Shown here: positions 26,321 to 35,743 of the stretch, piece after piece
Layout of the letters: each line of letters starts with the position of its first letter
Position numbering within the stretch: position 1 is the stretch's first letter
Source: Planctomycetota bacterium
GTDB lineage: Bacteria > Planctomycetota > Phycisphaerae > Tepidisphaerales > Tepidisphaeraceae
NCBI GenBank assembly: GCA_029777755.1
Contig: JAKORQ010000077.1
Span: 1-36,065, forward strand
DNA length: 36,065 nt
Reading direction: 5' to 3'
Position numbers and translations under genes: made by a program
The notes under the pieces: model-generated
Database searches by the model: none
Told to the model about the DNA's origin: nothing
Seen by the model: only the letters and a program-made list of their open reading frames with translations

Positions 26321-28963
26321 TCAACGTTCCAGCAGGTAGTACGGCAAAGCCCGGTCGAGCTGGACCGCTTGGCCGGCGGGCAGCTTCTTTACCTCCCGGC
26401 CATTGAAGTCAAAGGCGCGAACACTCGCCACAGGCTGGGCAAACCGGACTGTGCCGGAGAACTCGCGATACTGGATGGGCATGGTCCCCACGCTCCTGAT
26501 GGTCTTGAGACCGCCCGTTTCCTCCGACACTTCCCAGCCGGTGTTGCGCTGCTCGCTTGCCAACTGGAGCAGTATCCGGCGAGACTCGCTCAGTGGCCGA
26601 TCGTCCAGCGACACTGCAATGATCGAGCCGAACTCCATGTCAGAACTGATGCTCATCGAGGGAAGTTCGACCGTCCCGGCCGACTTGAGGAAGCCGGTCG
26701 CTCCCTGTGCTGCTGGCGCTGTGACCGCGAAGATCCCCCTGCGGTATTCCCAGCGGGTTTCGCCGTTGGCGCTGGTGATGACGCCCTCTCGTGAGTCCAG
26801 CCATCTGGCGAGATCCGGCAATTGGGCGCGTGAGGGATCTTCGTTGTAGTCATAGCGCACCTTACCAATCGCCAGCAGGGCGTTCTCGACCGCCGGGTGG
26901 GTACTCTTGCTCTCCTGCCTGCCCTCGGCCGCGCGGACAAAGTCGCCCAGCCGGTTGGTCCGGGCAGGCGCGCCTTTCAGGCTGAACATGTCCTCGAGAT
27001 TCACGTTCACGCTGGCGACGACATCCGCCTCCCGCACGAGCTGCTTTCGGAAGATCACGGCCGCCGCGGGAAACTGCCCCAGCTCGGCCGGCGTCTGGAT
27101 CGGCCAGTATTCCGCCGTCTCCGTCCCCCGCCACTGCGGCACAGAGTGGAGCGAGAAAAGCACCATGGCATCCATGCCCGTGAGGCTGGCAAGGGCACTT
27201 GAGAATAGCGCCATCTCCGCGCGGTAGCGATTGGGGTTCACCCACGCATACTCAGAGACCATCGACGGCTTGCCGTCATGCACCACGTCGAGGAATGGCA
27301 AATCGAGCGCTTTCTCGCCATCCACCTTGGCCGGGTCCAGGCGAACCAGCGCGCGATCGGCGTACTGATCACCCATCTGGACGGGGAACGCCTGCACGTT
27401 CTTCTTCCATGGTCGATCGAAATAGCCGTGGTGATTCATGAAATCCGCACCCAGGTTGGTCCAGGTGTCGATCGGCTCGAGATAGTTGGCGCTGCCGGTG
27501 ATCCAGTTGGAGGCGCAGATGGCGCCTTTGAACCCCAGCGAACGCACATGGTCGCGGCTGTCATCGAAGAAGCGCCGCTGGACCTGCCCCAGGAAACGCA
27601 CCGTATCCTGGCATCGTGCATCACGCACGTTGCCCATCTGCCAGATATCGACAAATGCCACCCGGCCATCCTCAAGGGCATCTTCCTTGAGCCGCCTGCC
27701 TCCCCATGCTGCCATCGCCAGCCGCAGCGACCCATACTTTTGCGTGAGCCACTGGGCAAACTGCTTCTCGAGGATCTGCATCTGCTCCCTCGGGATGCGG
27801 CGATAGTCGAACGTCCAGAAAAACAGGCTGTCCTCGTTGAGCAGCTCCAGGCCCATGACGGCCGGCTCATCCACGAGCGGCCGGCCGATGTGCGGGCTCC
27901 GGCTCGTCAGCAGCGCCTCCCACCACGAGCGATACATCCGCTGAAAATCAGGATTGAAGAAGTGGATGGCAAACGGCAGTGTCTGGGCATCATATCCAGC
28001 AAACTGCTGAAGCTCATTGAGGCGCAGCCAGTGCTGGAAGTGGATCGAGAGGTGCGTGTAGACCCCCTCGCGCTTCATGGCCGCGATGAAGTAGAAGAGA
28101 TTGTCCAGGCGCGCCTGGTCGATCTTTCCCGCGTCCGGACCATTTTGAATGTAGATCGGCCCGTGATAGCGAACGAGGTTAACTCCCCGCTTGGCAAGGA
28201 AGCGGGCCAGTTGGTCGACGTAGCGGCGCGGCATGTCCACGACGGCCGGCCCGGCATTCACCGCCCAGAACTTTATCGGCCGGCGCTCCAGCCCCTGCAC
28301 GAAGCTTTCGCCCTCGACCGCGATGAACCCATTCTCGCCGGCGACCGCCTCATTCAGGTAGCGCAGGTCGATGGGAGTCTCATCAAACGTGTCGATGCCG
28401 GGATCGAAATTCACCCATCCTTCCGGCGCGGGCGGAAACGGTTCATCCGGCTTGAACTTGCCGCGCGGGGAAAACGGATGGCTGGTCAGCAGGAAGGCAT
28501 CGAAGAATGCCACGCCGCTCTCCTGCAGCACCTCGATGCGCAGTCGATGCCTGCCAGCGTCCAGCTTCACCGTCCCGGCCGGCACCCAGTTGGCCACCCA
28601 ATGGGTGCGCATCTCCACGCCATCCAGCAGCGTGCAGTCGCGCCCGACCTCGCGCCAGTCCTGTTCATCGAAGCGATAGCGAAACGGCCCATGCTTCCAG
28701 AACTTGCGCACGAAAAAGTCGTACTCGCCGGCGGCTGGAAGCTCGATCTCATACTCAAGGAACCGCCCTGCCCCGTGCTGTCCCTCCACGCCGATCCACA
28801 GCCCCCCGGACAGCACCTGCTGCTCGCGGGTGTCTCCCTTCCTCGCGGGCGGGAAATTGGTGGCCGCCGGCCGCTCCGCCTCCCACCACAGGCAGCCGGG
28901 CGACTGGACATAGGCCTGGCCGACCAGCAGGCCGGCCGCGATGAAGCTCAGCGTTTTTACCAT
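26321..28963 (-). CDS. Exported GH5-like glycoside hydrolase with N-terminal carbohydrate-binding-like domain
   Basis: 'AVMGLELLNEDSLFFW' (acid/base NE) and 'GKPSMVSEYAWVNPNRYR' (nucleophile E), TIM-barrel-like segments 'RGVNLVRYHGPI'; N-terminal beta-sandwich-like 'YEIELPAAGEYDFFVRKF'. Confidence 0.75.
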   Translation of the reverse strand: MVKTLSFIAAGLLVGQAYVQSPGCLWWEAERPAATNFPPARKGDTREQQVLSGGLWIGVEGQHGAGRFLEYEIELPAAGEYDFFVRKFWKHGPFRYRFDEQDWREVGRDCTLLDGVEMRTHWVANWVPAGTVKLDAGRHRLRIEVLQESGVAFFDAFLLTSHPFSPRGKFKPDEPFPPAPEGWVNFDPGIDTFDETPIDLRYLNEAVAGENGFIAVEGESFVQGLERRPIKFWAVNAGPAVVDMPRRYVDQLARFLAKRGVNLVRYHGPIYIQNGPDAGKIDQARLDNLFYFIAAMKREGVYTHLSIHFQHWLRLNELQQFAGYDAQTLPFAIHFFNPDFQRMYRSWWEALLTSRSPHIGRPLVDEPAVMGLELLNEDSLFFWTFDYRRIPREQMQILEKQFAQWLTQKYGSLRLAMAAWGGRRLKEDALEDGRVAFVDIWQMGNVRDARCQDTVRFLGQVQRRFFDDSRDHVRSLGFKGAICASNWITGSANYLEPIDTWTNLGADFMNHHGYFDRPWKKNVQAFPVQMGDQYADRALVRLDPAKVDGEKALDLPFLDVVHDGKPSMVSEYAWVNPNRYRAEMALFSSALASLTGMDAMVLFSLHSVPQWRGTETAEYWPIQTPAELGQFPAAAVIFRKQLVREADVVASVNVNLEDMFSLKGAPARTNRLGDFVRAAEGRQESKSTHPAVENALLAIGKVRYDYNEDPSRAQLPDLARWLDSREGVITSANGETRWEYRRGIFAVTAPAAQGATGFLKSAGTVELPSMSISSDMEFGSIIAVSLDDRPLSESRRILLQLASEQRNTGWEVSEETGGLKTIRSVGTMPIQYREFSGTVRFAQPVASVRAFDFNGREVKKLPAGQAVQLDRALPYYLLER

Positions 28964-28987
28964 CAGGTTTCCGCTTCCAGGGCGGCG

Positions 28988-30397
28988 TCAGCTCACCAGG
29001 TGCGTCGCCACCGGGGTGCGGTATGCCTTGAGCGCCGGCACGATCCCGGCCAGCAAGGCGATCAGCACAACCACCGCGACATACACCAGCTCCTCATCCG
29101 CCACATGCAACCAGTTTATGCCCTCACCCACGTAGCGTTGGAAGAAAAGATTCCCCACGGCGCCAAGGGCATGGCCGAGGACAAGCCCCGCGATACCGCC
29201 GATCAGCCCCACGATGCCGGCCTCGACGCAGATCAGCGTCAATACGCGCATGCGGGTCGCGCCCAGGGCGCGGATGATGGCGATCTCGCGCAGGCGGGCC
29301 GAAACCGAATTGTAGATGGAAACGAGAATCCCCACGGCCGCCACCACCGTCACCAGTGCGCTGATGGACAAGAGCAGCGCCCGCGATCCCTTCATGAACC
29401 CCTCGAAGAACTGCCGCATCTCCCACGCGGGATTCACAGCGGCCGCGTACGGCTGGTTGTTGATCTCGAAGATCAGGTTCTGCGAGCGCCCGCCGATGGA
29501 GCGAACGAAGATGGCCGAAATCAGCCAGTCCTTCTCGGGCAGATGCAAATCGATGGTGCCGTCCTCCTCAAGGTGATACACGTGGTCGTGATGGTCATGC
29601 CCGGCGTGATCATGCTCGTCATGCCCGGGGCCATCATGTTCGTGGTGATCGGCATGATCGTCATGGTCATCATGCCCGGCACGTTTGCGGATCTCGGCGA
29701 TACCCTGCGCCACCTCCGCATGGGCAGGCACCGCCTGCGCCGAGATGATGGGAATGAAGATGAGGCGGTCCATCGCCGTGTGGGTCGGCTCGAGGATACC
29801 CACCACCTCCCATTGCTCGTCATGCTCATCGAGAAACTCCGACTGCTCCGAGCCGTGTGATGCCTTGAACCTTGACCCGATCGCCAGGTCGGTGCGCCGG
29901 GCCACTTCCGCCCCGATCACCGCTTCAAACTTCCTCGGGTGAAACGCCCGGCCCTCGGCAATGGCAAAGCGGCGATTCAGTCGATACTCAAACCGCTTCT
30001 CTTCCGGCAGCGGCTGAAGCTCATCATCCAGCCCCAGAAGGGCCGGGGTCGTGCCGATGATGCGATAGCCGCGATAGTTGTCCCCCAGCGCCCATGGCAG
30101 CGCCCAGCGCACATCGGAATTCTTCACCAGGTCCTGGTATACCGAGTAGCTGATCGGCGTTGGCGCGCCGCCGACCTGGTAGACCGCGCTGAGCACACTG
30201 TTGAGCTTGCCGCCGGTCTTCGATGCCACCAGCACATCAAAGCCGAAATCCGCCTGGGCAAAGAGCTTGTCCCCCTCGCGATACAGCAGCAGGATCGCGA
30301 TCGCCAGCGCCACGCCCAGCATCACCGAAAGGAACGTCAACCAGGTGGAAAGCGCCCTTTGGCGCATCTGCTTGAATGTCAGTTGCAAAAGGTTCAT
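28988..30397 (-). CDS. FtsX/MacB-like ABC transporter permease with His-rich periplasmic loop
   Basis: N-terminal TM 'WLTFLSVMLGVALAIAILLL', C-terminal FtsX TMs with 'ARLREIAIIRALGATRMRVLTLICVEAG'; loop 'GHDDHDDHADHHEHDGPGHDEHDHAGHDHHDHVYH'. Confidence 0.9.
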   Translation of the reverse strand: MNLLQLTFKQMRQRALSTWLTFLSVMLGVALAIAILLLYREGDKLFAQADFGFDVLVASKTGGKLNSVLSAVYQVGGAPTPISYSVYQDLVKNSDVRWALPWALGDNYRGYRIIGTTPALLGLDDELQPLPEEKRFEYRLNRRFAIAEGRAFHPRKFEAVIGAEVARRTDLAIGSRFKASHGSEQSEFLDEHDEQWEVVGILEPTHTAMDRLIFIPIISAQAVPAHAEVAQGIAEIRKRAGHDDHDDHADHHEHDGPGHDEHDHAGHDHHDHVYHLEEDGTIDLHLPEKDWLISAIFVRSIGGRSQNLIFEINNQPYAAAVNPAWEMRQFFEGFMKGSRALLLSISALVTVVAAVGILVSIYNSVSARLREIAIIRALGATRMRVLTLICVEAGIVGLIGGIAGLVLGHALGAVGNLFFQRYVGEGINWLHVADEELVYVAVVVLIALLAGIVPALKAYRTPVATHLVS

Positions 30398-30454
30398 TTT
30401 CCGGTCACCTTCGATACTCGACCGAGCGCTTTTCACGCGGGTCTGGTGGCAGGT

Positions 30455-31132
30455 TCATTGCTTGCTGTTCAACTCGTCCAGGCGCACCGTCCTGGCCAGC
30501 CGCTGCGCGACGGCGGGGTCGTGCGTCACCATCAGCAGGCTCGCGTTCACCTCGCTGGTGAGGCGCAGGATCAGCTCAAGCACCTGCTGGGCGTTTTTCA
30601 CATCCAGCGCGCCGGTCGGCTCGTCGGCCAGCACCAGCTTTGGCCGATTCGCCAATGCCCGCGCCACCGCCACCCTCTGCTGCTGCCCAACCGAGAGCTT
30701 GGCCGGGCGATAGTCCAGCCGTTCGCCAAGCCCCACCGCTTCCAGCAGATGCCTCGCCCACGCGACATCATGCCGCCGGCCGGTGAAGCTCATCCCCAGC
30801 AGAACGTTCTCCAGCGCCGTGAACCCGGGCAGCAGGTGATGCGTCTGGAAGATGTAGCCGATGTTTCGCCCGCGAAAGACATCGCGCAGTGCTTCCGGCA
30901 GCGAGACGATGTCGGTCGTCTGCCCGTCGCAGGAGAACAGGATCTCGCCCGCGTCGGCCGGCACGATCCCGGCGATCATGTTCAGCAGTGTCGTCTTGCC
31001 CGACCCGGATGAGCCGATCAGCGCCACCTGCTCGCCATCGGCCAGGGCGAAATGCCGGATGTTGACGATCGGCGTCTTACTGCCATCGGGCGCAACGTAG
31101 GTTTTCTGCAGGTTCTTAATCTCGATTGCCAT
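30455..31132 (-). CDS. ABC transporter ATP-binding protein (LolD/MacB type)
   Basis: Walker A 'GSSGSGKTT', 'LSVGQQQRVAVARAL', 'LVLADEPTGALD'. Start trimmed to 31132. Confidence 0.93.
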   Translation of the reverse strand: MAIEIKNLQKTYVAPDGSKTPIVNIRHFALADGEQVALIGSSGSGKTTLLNMIAGIVPADAGEILFSCDGQTTDIVSLPEALRDVFRGRNIGYIFQTHHLLPGFTALENVLLGMSFTGRRHDVAWARHLLEAVGLGERLDYRPAKLSVGQQQRVAVARALANRPKLVLADEPTGALDVKNAQQVLELILRLTSEVNASLLMVTHDPAVAQRLARTVRLDELNSKQ

Positions 31133-31349
31133 TTTGCTCACCCGAGATGTCTGCGCGGATCTGCTCGTGACGATAGCGAATCCCCTGCATCCCCAGGGCG
31201 ATACACGCCACACCACCGATGACGATGAGCAGGGCCTGCCATCCGGGAATCTTCTGGTCCACCGATGTCTGCCATTTGTACACCTGGTAGAACATGACCC
31301 CGCCGATGATCAAAAGTGAATACGAGAATCGCCCAAGCCATTTGCGCAT
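31116..31349 (-). CDS. Small two-TM membrane protein upstream of the ABC transporter
   Basis: MRKWLGRFSYSLLIIGGVMFYQVYKWQTSVDQKIPGWQALLIVIGGVACIALGMQGIRYRHEQ; overlaps the ATPase start. Alternative start 31376. Confidence 0.65.
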   Translation of the reverse strand: MRKWLGRFSYSLLIIGGVMFYQVYKWQTSVDQKIPGWQALLIVIGGVACIALGMQGIRYRHEQIRADISGEQNGNRD

Positions 31350-31416
31350 GGTCCCGATTGTAATGGTTCGCCGCAACCAGTGCGCGTAACCAGACTACAG
31401 AGGAACGGATTGTTGA

Positions 31417-31436
31417 AACCACAGAATAACACAGAT
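31417..31436 (+). repeat. 10-bp-period CACAGATGAA-like tract
   Basis: aaccacagaataacacagat. Confidence 0.55.
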
Positions 31437-31470
31437 CTGCCCAATGTACATACTCCGGTTTCCGTGGTTC

Positions 31471-31532
31471 TTATTCCACATGTCCGTCGAGTACCACCTT
31501 AACTGCCCGCAGTTCCGACGGAACTGCTCTGC
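31471..31532 (-). repeat. Hairpin repeat unit H3
   Basis: Minus strand: AGCAGAGC-AGTTCC-GTC-GGAACT-GCGGGCAGTTAAGGTGGTACTCGACGGACATGTGG. Confidence 0.7.
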
Positions 31533-31555
31533 TGATACTGCGAATCCTTTTGGTC

Positions 31556-31617
31556 TTGAAGCGAATCCCCGTCGAGGCTCTGCTTATCTCCCGCGGGCGG
31601 GGACCGCCCACTCCACT
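31556..31617 (-). repeat. Hairpin repeat unit H4
   Basis: Minus strand: AGTGGAGTGGGCGG-TCC-CCGCCCGCGGGAGATAAGCAGAGCCTCGACGGGGATTCGCTTC. Confidence 0.72.
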
Positions 31618-31714
31618 CTAGCTGGAGCCGCCCCAGGGTGTACTTGTCACGACGCTCCGCCATTTCGCAGCACACGAGCGCCCTTCGTACCTTCATGCCT
31701 CCGCCGGAAATCAC

Positions 31715-31749
31715 ATTTCATCCGTGTGCATCGGTGTTCATCTGAGGTT
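31715..31749 (-). repeat. 10-bp-period CACAGATGAA-like tract
   Basis: Minus strand: ctcagatgaa/caccgatgca/cacggatgaa/atg. Confidence 0.7.
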
Positions 31750-31755
31750 GCGTCC

Positions 31756-31800
31756 AAAAAAAGAACCAGCGCCAGCCGATGGGCCGGCGCCGGTGGTTTT
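31756..31800 (-). terminator. Rho-independent terminator after the phosphohexomutase gene
   Basis: Minus strand: ACCGGCGCCGGCCCATCGGCTGGCGCTGGTTCTTTTTTTT; also GGTTTT on the plus side. Confidence 0.8.
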
Positions 31801-31813
31801 CTCGTGTTCTGAG

Positions 31814-33310
31814 TTACTCCACGACTTTTCCGCCGAACTGCTTCTCGCAGATCTCGCGGGCGATTTTCTCCACCCGCTGTCCGCTGGTGGTGTCCCCGGC
31901 CGAGAAGTAGCTGCGCAGGACGCTCTTCTCATTGGTCGAGATGCGGATGTAGCCGGAGTACCAGCCATCCTCCAGATGGACGTGGCCGGGGTTAAGCTCC
32001 ACGCCCTTCTCGAGGCAGGTTCCCTGCAGGTCGATGCCGTCGTCGGTGGCCGACTGCTGACGGGCGCCCTCGCCGCCGAAGTAGCTGAGGATCGCCGCCA
32101 TGGCGCCATCGCGGCCCATGTCGTCGGCAAACTGGTAGTTCATCTCGCCGGTGGTGAAGATCTTCTCCTGCATGCTCCACAGTTCGCTCATCATCCCCGG
32201 TTGACGCTTCAGCGCCGCCAGGAACAGCAGCACCGTAACCAGCGAATTCTCCGCGCTCACGGTAAGGTCGCCAAGCTTGAGGCGATGGTAGTAGTGCCCT
32301 GACTCCTCGGCCGCCGCGATGGCGCCGATGCGCGTCATGTACTCCTTGATCTGCGAGTGCCCATTGCGGAACAGCACCGGGCGTGCGCCCAGCTTGCCCC
32401 ATTCGGCCAGCGCCAGCGGCGAGACCTTCGGGTCATACAGAACGGCCGGGGCATCGCTGCCCCCTTCCGCCTGCAGGCACTGCCTGAGGATCGGCACGAA
32501 GGCAAAGCCGGCCGTGAGGATGCCGCGTGAGTCACCGAAGACGATGCGATCGCCATCGCCATCGACGCCGATCACCGCCTGCGCCCCGACCTGCTTCGCG
32601 AGGGCGACGGCCGCCTCCATCTTTCCCTGGCTGGTGGGATTGGGCGATCCGGTGGGGAAATTGCCGTCGGGCACCAGACGCAGGGCATGCACCTTTACCC
32701 CGGCCTTCTGCAGCGCCCGGAACATCTCCGGCCCGCAGGAGCCATTGAAGCCATCAAGCACTACCGTGATCCCCTCAAGGTCGCCTGGCTTGAGGCCTGC
32801 GGTCTTCAGCGAGTAGTCGATGTACTCGCGATCCAGGTCCAGCAGTGTGAGTGTCCCGCCGGGGGCTTCGGCGAACTTTTCCGCGCTGTGGTAAAGCTCG
32901 CGCACCTTGGTAAGCCCGCCCATCGGCCCGCAGTCCTGCCCGATCGCCTGCACCGGGGGGATGACAAACTTCACACCCACGTAGGCGGCCGGGTTGTGCG
33001 AGGCCGTGACGGTCAGCCCCATGCAGTTGGGATGCTGCTGCGAGATCCAGTGCGTCTGGAAATAGCTGTGCGGCGTGCTGATCGGCTCCATGCGGGCAAA
33101 TACCCGCAGACCCATCCTCATGGCGACATCGATACCGATGCCCATCACCCGCCCGGCCGCCAGGCGGGCATCGCGGGCAAACGTCACCGTGTCGACCTTC
33201 AGCAGCCGGCCGTAGGCAAAGGTGGCCTCAAACAGCCGCGCCACCTGCTCATCGTTGAACTCCGACGCCTCCCAGCGCGCGTCGTAAACCTTTATCGGAT
33301 CCTTGGACAT
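31814..33310 (-). CDS. Phosphomannomutase/phosphoglucomutase (alpha-D-phosphohexomutase)
   Basis: 'LTVTASHNPAAYVGVKF' active-site Ser, 'GVDGDGDRIVFGD' metal loop, 'AAEESGHYYH' sugar loop. Confidence 0.93.
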   Translation of the reverse strand: MSKDPIKVYDARWEASEFNDEQVARLFEATFAYGRLLKVDTVTFARDARLAAGRVMGIGIDVAMRMGLRVFARMEPISTPHSYFQTHWISQQHPNCMGLTVTASHNPAAYVGVKFVIPPVQAIGQDCGPMGGLTKVRELYHSAEKFAEAPGGTLTLLDLDREYIDYSLKTAGLKPGDLEGITVVLDGFNGSCGPEMFRALQKAGVKVHALRLVPDGNFPTGSPNPTSQGKMEAAVALAKQVGAQAVIGVDGDGDRIVFGDSRGILTAGFAFVPILRQCLQAEGGSDAPAVLYDPKVSPLALAEWGKLGARPVLFRNGHSQIKEYMTRIGAIAAAEESGHYYHRLKLGDLTVSAENSLVTVLLFLAALKRQPGMMSELWSMQEKIFTTGEMNYQFADDMGRDGAMAAILSYFGGEGARQQSATDDGIDLQGTCLEKGVELNPGHVHLEDGWYSGYIRISTNEKSVLRSYFSAGDTTSGQRVEKIAREICEKQFGGKVVE

Positions 33311-33377
33311 GGCAGATTCCGCTGTTGATTGTTCCTGTTGATTGATAAAGCCTTGACGGGCACCAGGGCACGCATCC

Positions 33378-34340
33378 TCACGAAGCCTTCACCTGCAGCG
33401 CAAGCTGCTTCGCGATCGACTCGCAGATCTCCACGCGATAGACGCTGCTGAGCGCCAGGGCGATCTGCGTTTCCATCAGCGCCTGCGGGATGCCGGTATC
33501 CAGGCGCTGGCCCTTTACGTCCACAATCCAGTACTTGTCGCAGTTCTGCCGCAGGTGCTCCTGCGCCGCGGTCATCTGGATCTCGCCCTTCTCGCGCACG
33601 TTGTTGCGGATAAGGAACTCCAGCGAGTCGAAGATCTGCGCCGAGAACACATGCATGCCAAAGTGCCCCAGGTAGGTGCCCGGGGGCACGCCCGGCGTCA
33701 GCAGCCGCTCGCGGGCCACCTCGATGGTGGGCTTCTCGATGATCAGCTCCGCCTTGTAGATGCCGTGCGCCAGGTCGATCGGCCGGCCCTTGATCACGCC
33801 GAACAGGTGCAGCAGGTGCTCCTGCGTCGGCTGCACGCCGCTGACCACGTCGCACTCGTACTGCTCGTAGATGTTGATCATCTGCCGGGCGCAGCGCTCG
33901 CGGGTGGCGCTGATGTAAATGTGGTCGCCGAGCATCAGCAGGAATGGATCGTCGCCGACGAAATCCTTCGCCTGGTAGACAGCGTGGCCAAACCCCTCTG
34001 GGGATTCCTGCACCGCGAACGACAGCCGCTCGCCGAACGCCTGCAGCTTCTGGCTGGCGGCCAGCGCCCAGTCCTTGCCCTTGAACGGTCCCTTCGCAAG
34101 CTCCTCGTCCATCTTGCGGAAGTAGTTGCGATATATCTCCTCGTCGCCGGGGGTGCAGACGATGCAGATCTCCTCAATGCCGCTCTCGATGGCCTCCTCG
34201 CCGATGATCTGCATGATCGGCTTGGTGAGCCCGTCGCGATCGACCAGCGGGAACATCTCCTTCTTTACCACCGTCGATGCGGGATACTGACGTGTTCCCC
34301 GGCCAGCGGCCGTGATCACTGCCTTGCGAACTTTCGCCAT
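33378..34340 (-). CDS. UTP--glucose-1-phosphate uridylyltransferase-like nucleotidyltransferase
   Basis: 'KAVITAAGRGTRQYPASTVVKKEMFPLVDRDGLTKPIMQIIGEEAIESGIEEICIV'; 'PFLLMLGDHIYI'. Confidence 0.88.
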   Translation of the reverse strand: MAKVRKAVITAAGRGTRQYPASTVVKKEMFPLVDRDGLTKPIMQIIGEEAIESGIEEICIVCTPGDEEIYRNYFRKMDEELAKGPFKGKDWALAASQKLQAFGERLSFAVQESPEGFGHAVYQAKDFVGDDPFLLMLGDHIYISATRERCARQMINIYEQYECDVVSGVQPTQEHLLHLFGVIKGRPIDLAHGIYKAELIIEKPTIEVARERLLTPGVPPGTYLGHFGMHVFSAQIFDSLEFLIRNNVREKGEIQMTAAQEHLRQNCDKYWIVDVKGQRLDTGIPQALMETQIALALSSVYRVEICESIAKQLALQVKAS

Positions 34341-34377
34341 GATCGTTGCTCCTGGTTCTCTTCCTTTGCCCGACCTT

Positions 34378-35541
34378 CTAGACTTCCCACGACTCCACCG
34401 GCATCACGATGCGATCTATGCCGGCCGCCACCAGGCCCGCCAGCCGATACCGCGGCGCGCCATGGCAGATCATCTTCCCGAACCTGCGCCACAGGCATCC
34501 GTTGATCACCGCCTGTGAAAGATGCTCCATCACGCTGGCAGGAAGCTCATTCAGGCTGCCGGTGATGATCACGCGATCGATCCCCATGACGTTGGCGGCG
34601 GCCGCGATCGCCGTCGCCACATGCTCCAGCGCATCGGCCAGCCATCTCCGCACGCCATACCTGTCGATGTGTTCCGCCAGGTCGGCGAAGGTGACGTCTT
34701 TCCTCCCCACCTCTGCCGCGAACGACTCCAGCAGGCCGGCGCGATTCACCAGCGTCTCCACGCACCCGACCGATCCGCAGCCGCAGCGCCGGCGATTGCC
34801 CACCACCGGCGTGTGTCCCAGTTCGCCATTGAGCGCCAGCGGGCCGACGTACACCTTTCCACCAACGGCCGCCGCAGCACCCAGCCCATCCCCGAAATCG
34901 ACCAGCAGGAAATCGGACAGTCGCTCACCATCGGGCGGATCAACCGCAAGCTGGCCATACGCCAGCGCCCTGATCTCCTGCAACAGCGTGGTTCGCCGGC
35001 CAATCACTTCGCCGACCAGCTCGATCAGGTTCACGCTGTCGAGCCAGCGGAGGTTGGGGGCGAGCAGAACCCGCCCGGCCCGTTCATCCACCACGCCCGG
35101 CACACTCACCAGCGCTGCCACCACCTCGTCGCTCATCACGCCGCGGCATGCTTCCTTGAGCTGCCTTTTCCACGCGCTGGCAGAATCAGGGGTCTGGAAC
35201 GTGACTGTCCACTGGTCCTCGCTGTAGCTCCCGATCGGCGCCCGCGCCAGGCGCGTGTTGGAGGTTCCCAGTTGAATGGCAAGGAATGGTGCGCGCGAGG
35301 TGCTCAGGCGCAGCATCCGCCCCGGGCGTCCAAGCTTGCCGGCCCCGGTGGGCGCCGGCTGATCGATCTCCTCCACAATCCCCTCGGCCAGCAGCTCATC
35401 GACAATCTTGCCGGCCGTCACCTGGCTCATCCCCACCTGCTTGGCCAGGTCCGCCCGGGAAGCCGGCGCAGACCGCATGAGTGCCCGCACGATGGCGCGT
35501 TTGTTGTAGCGTCGAAGAGAAGCCGGCCGCCCGATCATCAT
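34378..35541 (-). CDS. ROK-family transcriptional regulator (NagC/XylR-like)
   Basis: N-terminal wHTH 'SRADLAKQVGMSQVTAGKIVDELLAEGIVEE'; ROK zinc motif 'CGCGSVGCVET'; 'GDGLGAAAAVGGKVYVGPLALNGELGHTPV'. Confidence 0.92.
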   Translation of the reverse strand: MMIGRPASLRRYNKRAIVRALMRSAPASRADLAKQVGMSQVTAGKIVDELLAEGIVEEIDQPAPTGAGKLGRPGRMLRLSTSRAPFLAIQLGTSNTRLARAPIGSYSEDQWTVTFQTPDSASAWKRQLKEACRGVMSDEVVAALVSVPGVVDERAGRVLLAPNLRWLDSVNLIELVGEVIGRRTTLLQEIRALAYGQLAVDPPDGERLSDFLLVDFGDGLGAAAAVGGKVYVGPLALNGELGHTPVVGNRRRCGCGSVGCVETLVNRAGLLESFAAEVGRKDVTFADLAEHIDRYGVRRWLADALEHVATAIAAAANVMGIDRVIITGSLNELPASVMEHLSQAVINGCLWRRFGKMICHGAPRYRLAGLVAAGIDRIVMPVESWEV

Positions 35542-35552
35542 TTAGTGAATAG

Positions 35553-35580
35553 ATTTAATTAAGTAAGCTAACAAAGTCAA
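35553..35580 (-). promoter_or_regulatory. Candidate sigma70-like promoter of the ROK gene
   Basis: Minus strand TTGACT (35580-35575), 16-bp spacer, TTAAAT (35558-35553) just upstream of the start at 35541; AT-rich against a GC-rich background. Confidence 0.5.
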
Positions 35581-35647
35581 TTGAAAAGCCGCAGATGGGG
35601 CACTGATGGGTAGACTCGATTTCTCGATCAAGCGGCAACGCCGATCA

Positions 35648-35666
35648 GGCACGAAGGCACGAAAGA
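35648..35666 (+). repeat. 8-bp-period tract
   Basis: ggcacgaa/ggcacgaa/aga. Confidence 0.55.
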
Positions 35667-35743
35667 CTGTGGAGTTGCCTTGGCTGAAGGAGAATCCTGT
35701 TTTCACCACGTTGCAGCGACGAAACGACGGAACACGATGCAAG

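Noticed and set aside
29540-29700. Tandem DNA repeat or CRISPR-like array
   Set aside because: Periodicity is explained by the His/Asp-rich coding sequence of the permease loop.
27278-29860. 860-aa plus-strand ORF
   Set aside because: Runs antisense across two real genes (glycosidase and permease); no recognisable domain.
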